64,000 nucleotides of DNA, taken from assembly GCA_965276785.1 (NCBI GenBank), contig OZ255629.1:2914001-2978000 (forward strand), read 5' to 3'. The notes beneath the pieces are model-generated. The model had not been told where the DNA came from. It worked only from the letters and a program-made list of their open reading frames with translations, and did not search any database. The position numbers and the translations under genes are program-made. Origin of the DNA: LMUY01 sp965276785 (lineage in GTDB: Bacteria > Pseudomonadota > Alphaproteobacteria > Acetobacterales > Acetobacteraceae). Position 1 is the stretch's first letter. Each line of letters opens with the position of its first letter. Below are positions 50,775 to 59,878 of this stretch, piece after piece.

Positions 50775-53612
50775 ATGAGCGGAACCGCGAATTCGCCAGT
50801 GGTCATGTCGACTGTGCAGGCCATGACCACAACACGTTTCGTCAGCAGTATCGGGATGGCCACACACCTCGATGCGTTGGGCACGGGAGACTCCAACAAC
50901 TACGGCAATCTCGTCGCTGACATGCAATATCTCGGCGTTAACTTGGTGCGTTCCGGAGCCAACATGGCCTTCGGCAGCGGCGGCGGCAAGGTCTATGCGG
51001 ATGAAGTCAAGAATGCGATGGCGGCTGGCATCAAGTTCGACTTGGTGATCAACAGCGACACGGAAAGCACATCGAGCTACACGGCTATCTTTGACCAGTT
51101 GGAAACCGATGACCCGGGTGGCATCGCAGCGATCGAAGGGCCGAACGAAGTCCATTTGCCGGACCTGCCTGCCGCAGCCGCCTATATGGGCGCGCTGAGT
51201 TCAGCGGTTGCGGCCGACCCGCTGCTCAGCGGGGTTCAACTCTACAACTACACGATCCTGTCGTATTCTCCGGTGGCCTACACGCAGGAAGGCAATCTCG
51301 ACGGCAGCGTGACGATGGGCAATGTTCATACCTATTCGGCCGGTTTGCCGCCAAACGTGTTTGACTCCTGGTATGCTCCGGTCAATCTGGGCGGCACGCC
51401 GGGGCTGAATTACGCGGTGACGGAGACCGGTTACGAAACCGCCTCCGTGCCGCTTGCCAACGGCTACTCCAGCGGCGTCAGCGATGACGTGCAGGCAAAG
51501 TACGATCTGGACAATGTGTTCGACCTGATCCGTAACGGCGCGAGCGAAGTCTATATCGACGAGCTTTATGACCTTGGAACCGATCCGGCCAATAACGAGG
51601 ACAATTTCGGCATATTCAATTACGACGGCACGCCGAAGGAAGCGGCTGTTGCGCTGCATAACCTGACGACGATTTTGTCTGATCCTGGTTCGGACGCCAG
51701 CACGTTTAAGCCGGGCAGCCTGACCTATTCGATCACCGGGCTCAACAGCAACATCGACGGGCCGGCACTGGAGCAGGACTGGTCGTTCGGCATCCTGAAC
51801 AGCGTTGCGGAAACGCTGCCGGCCTATGGCTACTCCATGGTGCTGCAGAAATCCAGTGGCGCGTTCGATTTGGCGGTCTGGCAGGAGCCGGAGATTTGGG
51901 ACAATGCCAGCGACTCGCAGTTGCCGGCGCCCACCACTCTCAGCACGATTACACTGGCGCAAGCCGCCGCATCGATCGAGGTGTATGACCCGCTACTCGG
52001 CACTACGCCGATTGCCAGTTATACCGACACCAATCAGATCACCATTGGCGTTAGCGACCACCCGATCATCGTCGAGATCGACCCGTTCCCGAATTCTGAT
52101 CCGGCGCCTGCCGGCCAAGGCCAAGCAAACCCCGCCCTATCGGAGCAGGCGGTCACTCCGGCGCAGACCAGTGCCTCGCCAGCCGCTGATCCAGCCGCGG
52201 CGGCGGCAGGGTCCGGCCCCGATACCATCACGCTGGTGATGAGCGAGGATGCCTTCCGAGGGGATGCGCAATTCACCGTAGCGGTCGATGGCGCCCAGAT
52301 CGGCGGTGTGTTCACCACCACCGCGCAGAACAGCTTGGGGCAGCAGCAGCTCTTCGTGTTGAGCGGCAACTTTAATGCGGGGACGAATGCGGTTTCCGTC
52401 AGCTTTCTGAACGACGCCTATGGCGGCTCGCCAAGTGAGGACCGGAACCTTTACGTTCTGGGCGCCTACCAGAACGGCATCGCATCGGCCAGTTCCGATG
52501 CAGTGTTCTTCGGTGACGTCTCGCAGACGATGACTGTTGGCAATGCCGTGCCCGGCCCAACCGTTATGGGCGCGGGATCGGACACGCTGGCGCTGACGAT
52601 CGCCGAACAGGCGCTTTACAGCGGCGCTCAATTCACGGTGAGCGTGGATGGCGTGCAGATTGGCGGCACACAGACCGCGGTGGCGACCAACGCGATTGGC
52701 GAATCGCAGGTGTTCGACGTCGAGGGCGATTTCGGGCCGGGGGCCCATACTGTCACTGTCACATCGCTGAACGGCAGCTTCATTGCGGGCTACCCGTTGG
52801 GCGCCAATGCACTCTATGTGACGGGCGCCACCATCGATGGTACGGATGTGGCCAATAGCGCGATCAGTCTGACCACGCTGCCGTCGGGTAGCTTCACGTT
52901 CAACGAGCCAGCCGCAACCGGTGGCGTCCAGTCGGACCCGCAGGTCGGCGCTGGGCCGGACGACCTGGCGCTGTTCATGTCGGAGCGCGCCGAGCCGTCT
53001 GGGGCTCAGTTCACCGTCACCGTGGATGGGCAACAGATCGGCGGCGTCGAGACGACGCAAGCGGATTACGTGGCCGGGCAAACCGAGGAGTTCGACGTGG
53101 AGGGCGATTTCGGGCCGGGTGGGCACAACGTCGCCATCAACTACCTGAATGCGTCGCAAAGCCTGCTGGTGGTGGACCATGCCACGATCAACGGAGCGAC
53201 AATTGCCAACGGCGGCCTGGTCATCTCCAACAGCTATGGGCCGCTGGGCTTCAACTTCGCCACGCCGGAGGCGCCCGGGCCGACGGCTATCGGCAGCGGT
53301 CCGGATACGCTCGCGCTCAACGTGTCGGAGGACTACCTCCGAGGAAATGCTCAGTTTACGATTGCCGTTGATGGGCAGCAGATTGGCGGCGTGCAGACGG
53401 CGGCCGCGATCAACGGGAATGGCCAATCCCAGGTTTTCGATGTGCTCGGCAACTTTAGCGGCGCCCATAACGTGACGGTGAACTTGCTGAACGGGCCGGC
53501 TGGCGGCAACAATCTCTATCTCGGCGGCGCCAGCATCGATGGGGTGGCGATCAGCAACACCACGCTGACGCTGCAAGGGGCGGCCACCAGCGGCTTCTCG
53601 TTCATGCATTGA
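50775..53612 (+). CDS. Clan GH-A-like glycoside hydrolase domain with four CBM60-like modules
   Basis: A 945-residue paralogue of the preceding gene. Candidate catalytic glutamates are Glu125 (EGPNEVHLP) and Glu217 (AVTETGYET). Four CBM60-like modules begin near residues 479, 599, 725 and 839, each with AQFTVxVDGxQIGG; the first and last have SED, the others SER or AEQ at the equivalent place. The ATG has a strong AGAGGAG site. No signal peptide or membrane helix is evident. Multiple modules suggest high-avidity binding to a repetitive glycan, plausibly the polymer started by the adjacent transferase, which is inference. Confidence 0.82.
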   Translation: MSGTANSPVVMSTVQAMTTTRFVSSIGMATHLDALGTGDSNNYGNLVADMQYLGVNLVRSGANMAFGSGGGKVYADEVKNAMAAGIKFDLVINSDTESTSSYTAIFDQLETDDPGGIAAIEGPNEVHLPDLPAAAAYMGALSSAVAADPLLSGVQLYNYTILSYSPVAYTQEGNLDGSVTMGNVHTYSAGLPPNVFDSWYAPVNLGGTPGLNYAVTETGYETASVPLANGYSSGVSDDVQAKYDLDNVFDLIRNGASEVYIDELYDLGTDPANNEDNFGIFNYDGTPKEAAVALHNLTTILSDPGSDASTFKPGSLTYSITGLNSNIDGPALEQDWSFGILNSVAETLPAYGYSMVLQKSSGAFDLAVWQEPEIWDNASDSQLPAPTTLSTITLAQAAASIEVYDPLLGTTPIASYTDTNQITIGVSDHPIIVEIDPFPNSDPAPAGQGQANPALSEQAVTPAQTSASPAADPAAAAAGSGPDTITLVMSEDAFRGDAQFTVAVDGAQIGGVFTTTAQNSLGQQQLFVLSGNFNAGTNAVSVSFLNDAYGGSPSEDRNLYVLGAYQNGIASASSDAVFFGDVSQTMTVGNAVPGPTVMGAGSDTLALTIAEQALYSGAQFTVSVDGVQIGGTQTAVATNAIGESQVFDVEGDFGPGAHTVTVTSLNGSFIAGYPLGANALYVTGATIDGTDVANSAISLTTLPSGSFTFNEPAATGGVQSDPQVGAGPDDLALFMSERAEPSGAQFTVTVDGQQIGGVETTQADYVAGQTEEFDVEGDFGPGGHNVAINYLNASQSLLVVDHATINGATIANGGLVISNSYGPLGFNFATPEAPGPTAIGSGPDTLALNVSEDYLRGNAQFTIAVDGQQIGGVQTAAAINGNGQSQVFDVLGNFSGAHNVTVNLLNGPAGGNNLYLGGASIDGVAISNTTLTLQGAATSGFSFMH

Positions 53613-53628
53613 AGCTTGCCGGGTGCGA

Positions 53629-55077
53629 TCAGAAAGCGTTCTTACTGCGTACCTCGCGAAGGATCGTCATGAGCATGATCTTGATGTCGAAGCGGACCGA
53701 CCAGTTTTCGATGTAGAACAGGTCGCAGGCGACGCGCTGCTCGATTTGGTCGACCGTGGTCGTCTCACCACGCCAGCCATTCACCTGCGCCCACCCGGTG
53801 ATGCCTGGGCGGACGCGGTGACGCAGGGCGTACTGACCCACCACGTCGCTGAACAAGCGGTCGGCCGCCTTGGTGTTCGGCGCGTGCGGACGAGGTCCCA
53901 CGAGGGACATGGTGCCATTCAGCACGTTGAAGATTTGCGGCAGCTCGTCGATAGAGAACTTGCGGATGATGCGGCCGACACGAGTGATGCGCGGATCGTT
54001 TTTGGTGGTTTGCTGGTCTGCCAGCAAGTCCGCCATTTTGGTGTGCATCGAGCGGAACTTGTAACACAGGAATAGCCGGTTGTTGAAGCCCATGCGGGGT
54101 TGGCGGAACAGCACGGGACCCGGCGAGTCGAGCTTGATGGCGAGCGCCGTCAGCAGCAACACCGGCGACAAAGCCAACAATGCGAGCAGGCCGACGCCGT
54201 AGTCCAGCGTCGCCTTCTTCAAGGCCCGCCAATCCTTCAGCGGCGCCTCCCGCACCGAGACCACGGGATTGCGGCCGATGCCCTCGAACTGGCTGCCGGA
54301 GAAGCGCAGGCCCGCAAGATCGGTGGTCAGCACGATGTCGGCGACGGTGCTCGACAGTTGCTCAAGGATGCGCTTGATGCGCTCGACGGCGTTCAGCGGC
54401 AGCGCTACGACGATGACGTCCACCATGTCGCGGCGGGACCGCTCGACCAGGTCGTTGACGGTGCCGAGCCAGGGAACGCCGGATTGGCTGGTGGGGGCGC
54501 GACTGCCGCGGTCGTCATACAGGCCTACGATGCGGAATGAATTCGGCTCGTCCTCCAGACGTTCGATGAATTCACGGCTGAAGTCGTTCACGCCGACGAC
54601 GGCGATCTTGCGGGCGAGGCGGCCCTGTGCAGACCACGCCCGCATCAGCCGAGCCACCCGCAAGCGGCCCAGGGTCACCATCAGAGCGGCTGTTGCGGCC
54701 CAGACCAGGGGCCATAGGCGGAATGGCAACTGGGCGTCAAACGAGAGGAATAGGCTGGCGATCAGGCAGAAAACCCCTAGAACCAGGGGCTTGACCAGCA
54801 AGCGGATGCCGCGCGCCTCCGAGGCGAGGACCGGCTGCGAGTAGCTGCCTTCCCGGGCGATGGACACGGCCGCGGCGAAGGCTCCCACCAACGCGGCCGT
54901 CCAGACCGGGCCTTGGGGCTGAGAGCCGTAGATAAGGGCCGTGGCCCCCACCGAGATGGGGCCCGCGAGCGCCAGCAGCAGAAGATCGAGCAGGCGGACA
55001 AGGCCTGAGATTACGGGGAACGAGACGCTCGCGATGGGAGCGCGTTCGATCATGCCGGTTGGCATTGCGTCTGGCAT
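53629..55077 (-). CDS. Exopolysaccharide polyprenyl-phosphate sugar phosphotransferase (initiating transferase)
   Basis: A 482-residue membrane protein of the WcaJ/PssY type: four N-terminal helices, a central nucleotide-binding-like domain (IAVVGVNDFSREFIERL), a fifth helix (LLALLALSPVLLLTALAIKL) and the catalytic domain with KFRSMHT, SIDELPQIFNVLNG, MSLVGPRPH and RPGITGWAQVNG. It transfers a hexose 1-phosphate to undecaprenyl phosphate to begin polymer synthesis. The start could be ATG 55077 or 55131. It converges on the GH/CBM60 pair with a 16-base gap. Confidence 0.94.
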   Translation of the reverse strand: MPDAMPTGMIERAPIASVSFPVISGLVRLLDLLLLALAGPISVGATALIYGSQPQGPVWTAALVGAFAAAVSIAREGSYSQPVLASEARGIRLLVKPLVLGVFCLIASLFLSFDAQLPFRLWPLVWAATAALMVTLGRLRVARLMRAWSAQGRLARKIAVVGVNDFSREFIERLEDEPNSFRIVGLYDDRGSRAPTSQSGVPWLGTVNDLVERSRRDMVDVIVVALPLNAVERIKRILEQLSSTVADIVLTTDLAGLRFSGSQFEGIGRNPVVSVREAPLKDWRALKKATLDYGVGLLALLALSPVLLLTALAIKLDSPGPVLFRQPRMGFNNRLFLCYKFRSMHTKMADLLADQQTTKNDPRITRVGRIIRKFSIDELPQIFNVLNGTMSLVGPRPHAPNTKAADRLFSDVVGQYALRHRVRPGITGWAQVNGWRGETTTVDQIEQRVACDLFYIENWSVRFDIKIMLMTILREVRSKNAF

Positions 55078-55170
55078 TTGGCCGAGCCCCTCGCTGCAAT
55101 CCTGCCGCCATCGGACGGTTCGCGACGTCATGTACGCGAGGCGGGTGAAGGTTCGGTAAATGCGGCACTG

Positions 55171-55611
55171 CTAGTTTGTGGTCGGCCGCGTAAACGCTAG
55201 CTCGCGTGTGCGCCGGGCGTGGGGGCGGGCCCAGGTGCGGGCGAGTTGGGCGGGACTGGGGTGGGTCACGTGAGTTGCGACGCCTTCGGCAATCATCCGC
55301 TGCCAGGCAACGCCCCAATCTGCCGGCCCGAATGCCAGGTCATCCCAGCGAACGTAACTCGCCTCGTCGCACAAATCGGCCAAGCGGCGCATGGCTAATT
55401 TGTGGGCGCCGGCGCTGATATAGGCCCTCATGGCGGCTTGGTCGTCCCAGCCGGTCATGGTCCAGAAGGTCAGGCGGCGGTCGGCCAGGACGCGCATGCC
55501 GCGGAAGCCTGAGGCGCGACGCGCCTGCATGCCGGACGGCATGGCATGCCAAATGAAGGCGGGCAGGTGTTGGACGGACCGCAAACGCAGGCGGGTTAGG
55601 CTCACCAGCAT
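55171..55611 (-). CDS. DUF3291-like dimeric alpha/beta-barrel protein
   Basis: A 146-residue protein with a monooxygenase-like core: FWTMTGWDDQAAMRAYISAG and AHKLAMRRLADLCDEASYVRW, the DUF3291 pattern. It begins four bases after the tyrA stop and so ends the aromatic operon. No catalytic role can be assigned. Confidence 0.75.
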   Translation of the reverse strand: MLVSLTRLRLRSVQHLPAFIWHAMPSGMQARRASGFRGMRVLADRRLTFWTMTGWDDQAAMRAYISAGAHKLAMRRLADLCDEASYVRWDDLAFGPADWGVAWQRMIAEGVATHVTHPSPAQLARTWARPHARRTRELAFTRPTTN

Positions 55612-55615
55612 GGAT

Positions 55616-56503
55616 TCAGGCCTGGTTCAATTCGATGAGGCGGCGGCGGATGGCGCGGCCGCGGACGATCTTGTCCTCTATGTAGCTGCTATCGCCCCAA
55701 CGCACCGCGCGGGCCATGGCCTGGGCATCCTCGGTAAAGCGGGCCAGCATTTCGAGCAAAGCTTCGCGGTTGTTGAGGAACACGTCGCGCCACATCACCG
55801 GGTCGGAGGCGGCGATGCGGGTAAAATCGCGGAAGCCGGCGGCGGCGAAGCGCATCACCTGCTGACGGCTTTCATCGGCGAGGTCATCGGCGGTGCCGCA
55901 GATGGTGAATGCGATCAGATGCGGCAGATGGCTCACCACGGCCACCACTCGGTCGTGATGCACTGGGTCCATCGTCTCAATGGTGGCGCCAAGCCCGCGC
56001 CACAGGGCGGCGACCTGGGCCACGGCGGCCGGGTCGGCATCGGGCAGCGGCGTAAGCAGGGTGTAGCGATCCTGGAACAAGGTCGCGAAACCGGCGTCGG
56101 GGCCGGAGAACTCGGTGCCCGCCATCGGGTGAGCCGGAACCAGGTGCATCGCGGGGGGCAGGCCGGCGGTGAGGTCGCGGATCACCGATTGCTTGGTGGA
56201 GCCGGTGTCGGTCACGACTGTGCCGGGGCGTAGATGGGGGGCGATAATGGCGGCCAAACCGGCGAAGGTCCCCACCGGGCTGGCCAGCATGACGCAATCT
56301 GCGTCGGCCGCGGCGCTGGACAGGTCGGCCTGCACCTGGTCGGCGATGCCGAGCTCGGCGACACGCGCACGCACCGCCGGGTCGGCGTCGAAAGCGACGG
56401 TGCTGCCGACCAGGCCGGGATGGAGTTGGCAGCCGCGCAAGACGGAGCTCCCGATCAGGCCGAGCCCGACCACGAGGAGGCGTTGGAAGATCGGCTCAAC
56501 CAC
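55616..56503 (-). CDS. tyrA: Prephenate/arogenate dehydrogenase family protein
   Basis: A 295-residue TyrA-type dehydrogenase. N-terminal VVGLGLIGSSV binds NAD(P), TDTGSTKQSVI and HPMAGTEFSG carry the catalytic residues, and the helical C-terminal domain follows (HHDRVVAVVSHLPHL). It converts prephenate or arogenate to the tyrosine precursor. GTG 56503 overlaps hisC by eight bases. Cofactor and substrate preference are not certain. Confidence 0.93.
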   Translation of the reverse strand: MVEPIFQRLLVVGLGLIGSSVLRGCQLHPGLVGSTVAFDADPAVRARVAELGIADQVQADLSSAAADADCVMLASPVGTFAGLAAIIAPHLRPGTVVTDTGSTKQSVIRDLTAGLPPAMHLVPAHPMAGTEFSGPDAGFATLFQDRYTLLTPLPDADPAAVAQVAALWRGLGATIETMDPVHHDRVVAVVSHLPHLIAFTICGTADDLADESRQQVMRFAAAGFRDFTRIAASDPVMWRDVFLNNREALLEMLARFTEDAQAMARAVRWGDSSYIEDKIVRGRAIRRRLIELNQA

Positions 56504-57578
56504 GCCAGTGGGCCAGCGCGTCGATCACAAGGCCGTTCTCCTCGGCGGTGCCGACCGTGATGCGTAGGCAATGCGGCAGCGCGTAGGAGGCCATGGCGCG
56601 CACCAAGATGCCACGTTGGCGCAAGGCGGCATCGGCGGCTTGCGCGGCCTCTGCAGTGCCGAAATCGGCCAGCACGAAGTTGGCCTCGCTGGGCCAGACG
56701 CGGATGCCATAGCCGGTCAGGGCCTCGGCAAGGCGGGTGCGCTCGGCGCGATTGTGGGCGCGGCCGGTCTCCACCCAATCGGGCTCGGCCAGCGCGGCTA
56801 CGCCGGCTTGCTGAGCGGGAAGGCTCACGTTGAAGGGCGGACGCACCCGATTCAACACGTCGATGATCGCGGGCGGGCCGTAAGCCCAGCCGAGCCGCAG
56901 GCCGCCAAGGCCGAAGATCTTGCTGAAGGTGCGGGTCATCACCGTGTTTTCGCCGGCATCCACCAGGGCGATGCCGGGGTCGTAGTCGGGCCGATCGACA
57001 TATTCGGCGTAGGCGGCGTCGATCACCAGCAGCACGCCCGGCGGCAAGCCCGCTTGCAACCGCTCCAGCCCGCCGCGTGGGAGCATGCTGCCGGTCGGGT
57101 TGTTGGGGTTGGCGAGCATGACCAATCGCGTCGCGGGGGAGACGGCGGCCAAGATGGCAGCCACGTCGGCGGTCAGATCGCGCTCCGGCACCTTCACGAT
57201 GCGAGCGCCAGCGGCGGTGCCGGCAATGCCATACATGGAGAAGCCATGGGCGCTCACGATCAGCTCGCTGCCGGGTTCGGCATAGGATTGGATCAGCAGC
57301 GCGAGCAGTTCGTCGGACCCGGTGCCGCAAACGATGCGCGCCGGGTCGAGGCCGAAGCGGGCACCGATCGCCTGCCGCAGTTCGCTGCTGTTGCCGTCCG
57401 GATAGCGGTGGCTCTCGGTGGCGGCGCGGGTGACGGCGGCAATCGCGCCAGGGGGTGGGCCGAAGGCACCCTCGTTGGAAGATAGCTTGATGACGCGGTT
57501 GGCGCCCGGCAGCTTCGACTCGCCGCCGACATAAGGCGTTACCTTGAGCACGGTGGCGCGCGGGCGCGGGGCGGTCAT
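56496..57578 (-). CDS. hisC: Histidinol-phosphate / aromatic aminotransferase
   Basis: A 360-residue PLP aminotransferase, fold type I, with LSSNEGAFGPP, DAAYAEYVD and the Schiff-base lysine in TFSKIFGLGGLRLGW. The sequence is HisC type. Its place between chorismate mutase and tyrA suggests it also or mainly transaminates aromatic keto acids. An ATGA overlap couples it to the chorismate mutase gene. Confidence 0.92.
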   Translation of the reverse strand: MTAPRPRATVLKVTPYVGGESKLPGANRVIKLSSNEGAFGPPPGAIAAVTRAATESHRYPDGNSSELRQAIGARFGLDPARIVCGTGSDELLALLIQSYAEPGSELIVSAHGFSMYGIAGTAAGARIVKVPERDLTADVAAILAAVSPATRLVMLANPNNPTGSMLPRGGLERLQAGLPPGVLLVIDAAYAEYVDRPDYDPGIALVDAGENTVMTRTFSKIFGLGGLRLGWAYGPPAIIDVLNRVRPPFNVSLPAQQAGVAALAEPDWVETGRAHNRAERTRLAEALTGYGIRVWPSEANFVLADFGTAEAAQAADAALRQRGILVRAMASYALPHCLRITVGTAEENGLVIDALAHWRG

Positions 57579-58459
57579 CGCGGTGGTTCTCCTCCGATGG
57601 GGACGGCGTAGGCGCCGAGCACGACCGGCGCCCGCCCGCCCGTCTGGGCGGCCAACGGCGCCAGACGGTTGTCGCTATCGCGCACGAACCCGGCGACGTC
57701 CACCAGAAGGAGCGCGCTGGCCGTGTCTAGGCCGCGCCGCAGGATGAAGCTGGCGGCGTCCAGTCCAACGCTGGCGAAAGCCTGCGCCAGGCGGGCGCGG
57801 CTGTGGTCGGGCGCGATCTCAAGACCCAGCATGGACCGGTCGTCTCCGCTCGGATCGGGCGGCACGGTGCCGAGCACAAACGCCTCAAGCTTCGGGGCTC
57901 CCTCGGGGCGAGACGCCCAGAACGGCAGCCGGGCGGTGATGTGGATGCGCGGGTCGTCGCGCTGCAGCAACGCGGTCCACCAGGCGGCGGCGGGGTCGCT
58001 TTCGGTCGGCATGGGTACAATGGCGGCACTGGCAGAGCCGGCGCTCAGCTCGCCGATGGCCTGCGCCGCGGTGCGATAGGCCCGCAACGGGACAAGCGCG
58101 CCGAAATGCTCCCGCGCGAGCGCCGTGAGGTTGCAAGCCGGGTCGGGGTCGCACACAGCCAATGCATATGGGCCTTGCAAGCTTGTCATGCCTGAGAGGA
58201 GTTCGCGCCACACTCGGACGATGGCGGCGGGAGCGAGCGGTCCGGAATGGCGGCCAAGCAGGCGGCGGAGGATGGCGGCCTCGCGGCCGGGCCGCAGCGC
58301 CACTGGGCCTTTGCCGCCGAAACGCGCCACGTCGGCCACCGTCGCAGCCCTGCGGAGCAGCAGGTCGTGCAGCGCGTCGTCGATGGCGTCGAGCTCGCCC
58401 CGCAGGCGAAGCAGCTCCGCTTGCGTCTGCGGCGGGTCGGGGTTTGCGGTGGCTGGCAT
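57575..58459 (-). CDS. Chorismate mutase with degenerate prephenate dehydratase-like C-terminal part
   Basis: A 294-residue protein from ATG 58459. Residues about 12-90 are an AroQ-type mutase (LRGELDAIDDALHDLLLRRAA, then RPGREAAILRRLL). The remaining 200 residues have a two-lobed look but lack the usual dehydratase TRF motif and the N-terminal GAFSE block, so a dehydratase activity is unlikely from sequence. It would supply prephenate for the following hisC and tyrA. Confidence 0.85.
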   Translation of the reverse strand: MPATANPDPPQTQAELLRLRGELDAIDDALHDLLLRRAATVADVARFGGKGPVALRPGREAAILRRLLGRHSGPLAPAAIVRVWRELLSGMTSLQGPYALAVCDPDPACNLTALAREHFGALVPLRAYRTAAQAIGELSAGSASAAIVPMPTESDPAAAWWTALLQRDDPRIHITARLPFWASRPEGAPKLEAFVLGTVPPDPSGDDRSMLGLEIAPDHSRARLAQAFASVGLDAASFILRRGLDTASALLLVDVAGFVRDSDNRLAPLAAQTGGRAPVVLGAYAVPIGGEPPR

Positions 58460-58506
58460 ACGAATACTGAGATAAACTGGTGGCCCGTCCGCGGCAAACC
58501 CGCCCG

Positions 58507-58529
58507 GCACGGGTGTTGTCCGCCCGTGC
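58507..58529 (+). other. Hairpin in the metX leader
   Basis: GCACGGG (58507-58513) / CCCGTGC (58523-58529) with a nine-base loop, about 20 bases before the metX GTG. It might tune translation. It does not match a riboswitch that I know. Confidence 0.35.
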
Positions 58530-58550
58530 GGGGATCGCCATACAGGCAGC

Positions 58551-59702
58551 GTGGATCACCCTGAATCTCTTGCCACGGCCCGGCATCAAACCGCCTGTTT
58601 TCCAGCGCCGTTCGGCCTGGATTGCGGCCATGTCCTGCCCGGGGTGGAGGTTAGCTACCGCACCTACGGCGCGCCCAACGTCGACCGGAGCAATGCCATC
58701 CTGGTCTGCCACGCGCTGACGCTCGATCAGTATGTAGCAGAGCGCCACCCGCTCACCGGCAAGCCGGGCTGGTGGGAGGCGGTGGTCGGGCCGGGACGGC
58801 CGATCGACACCAACCGGTTCTTCGTCATTTGCGCCAATGTGCTGGGCTCCTGCATCGGCTCCACCGGGCCGCGCTCGGTCAACCCGGCGACCGGCGAGCC
58901 CTGGGGGACCGATTTCCCGCCGATCACCATCCGCGACATGGTGCGGGCGCAAAAGCTGCTGGTGGAGCATCTCGGCATCGTTCGGCTGTTCGCCGTGGTG
59001 GGAGGCTCGATGGGCGGGATGCAGGCGCTGGAATGGGCGGCGACCTATCCGGGAATGGTGTTTGCGGCCGTGCCGATCGCCGCCGCGCCGTTCCATTCGG
59101 CGCAGAACATCGCATTCCACGAGGTCGGGCGGCAGGCGATTTTCGCCGACCCGGACTATGTCGGCGGCCGCTATTGGGAGAGCGGGCGGGTGCCGGCGCG
59201 CGGGCTGGCGGTGGCGCGGATGGCGGCGCACATCACCTATCTTTCCGAGCAGGCGTTGACCCGCAAGTTCGGACGCCGGCTGCAGACCGGGCCGGAGCGG
59301 GCGCAGCAGGCGCTGAGCATGTTCGGCGACATGTTCGAGGTGGAAAGCTACCTGCGCCATCAAGGCTCGAGCTTTGTGCAGCGGTTCGATGCAAACTCAT
59401 ATCTCACCATCACTCGGGCGATGGATTACTTCGACCTGGCTGCCGAGCATGGCGACTTGTCGGCGGCGTTCCGAGGCACGCGCACCCGGTTCTGCGTGGT
59501 GTCGTTCACGTCGGACTGGCTGTTTCCTACGGCGCAGAGCCGCGCCATTGCTCGCGCGCTGAACCGGGCGGCGGCCAATGTGAGTTTCGTGGAGATCGCC
59601 TCCGACAAGGGGCACGATGCATTCCTGCTGGACGAGCCGGATTTTCATCGCACGCTGGCGGGGTTCTTGGCGGGATGCGCGGAGCATGCGGGGTTAGCTT
59701 GA
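58551..59702 (+). CDS. metX: Homoserine O-acyltransferase MetX
   Basis: A 383-residue alpha/beta-hydrolase-fold acyltransferase for methionine synthesis. Nucleophile Ser153 in GGSMGGMQALEW, acid in FTSDWLFPT and histidine in KGHDAFLLD. MetX enzymes use acetyl-CoA or succinyl-CoA and the name alone does not decide which. It is divergent from the chorismate mutase gene. metW, normally adjacent, is 967 bases further on behind an inserted gene. Confidence 0.96.
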   Translation: MDHPESLATARHQTACFPAPFGLDCGHVLPGVEVSYRTYGAPNVDRSNAILVCHALTLDQYVAERHPLTGKPGWWEAVVGPGRPIDTNRFFVICANVLGSCIGSTGPRSVNPATGEPWGTDFPPITIRDMVRAQKLLVEHLGIVRLFAVVGGSMGGMQALEWAATYPGMVFAAVPIAAAPFHSAQNIAFHEVGRQAIFADPDYVGGRYWESGRVPARGLAVARMAAHITYLSEQALTRKFGRRLQTGPERAQQALSMFGDMFEVESYLRHQGSSFVQRFDANSYLTITRAMDYFDLAAEHGDLSAAFRGTRTRFCVVSFTSDWLFPTAQSRAIARALNRAAANVSFVEIASDKGHDAFLLDEPDFHRTLAGFLAGCAEHAGLA

Positions 59703-59720
59703 GGGTTCAAGCCTTACCGT

Positions 59721-59861
59721 GCCGTCGTGCCCGGAGTTGATCCGATGATCCATGCGGTGCGGCTGGTGACGTCGGACACGCTTTGATGCGGTTCGGAGTT
59801 CCATGCTTTGGGCCGGCGGCGTCTCGGCGCCATGGAGGGCGGATCAAGTCCGGCCATGACG
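59721..59861. repeat. Two degenerate palindromic repeat units between metX and the inserted gene
   Basis: CCGTCGTGCCCGGAGTTGAT (from 59722) and CCATGGAGGGCGGATCAAGT, continuing to CATGACG (59831-59861), are decayed versions of the CGTCATGCCCG...GGGCATCCACG units seen at 36.5 kb. They lie immediately downstream of the hypothetical gene that splits metX from metW. Confidence 0.5.
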
Positions 59862-59878
59862 AGGTGGGTGGGGAGCGC

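Noticed and set aside
52137..53609. 490-codon minus-strand frame opposite the second GH/CBM60 gene
   Set aside because: Arg/His/Ala-rich antisense shadow; the plus-strand frame has repeated CBM modules.
58460..58550. SAM-II-type riboswitch before metX
   Set aside because: The leader has a GATAAA and a hairpin but lacks the conserved pseudoknot sequence pattern that I know for this class.
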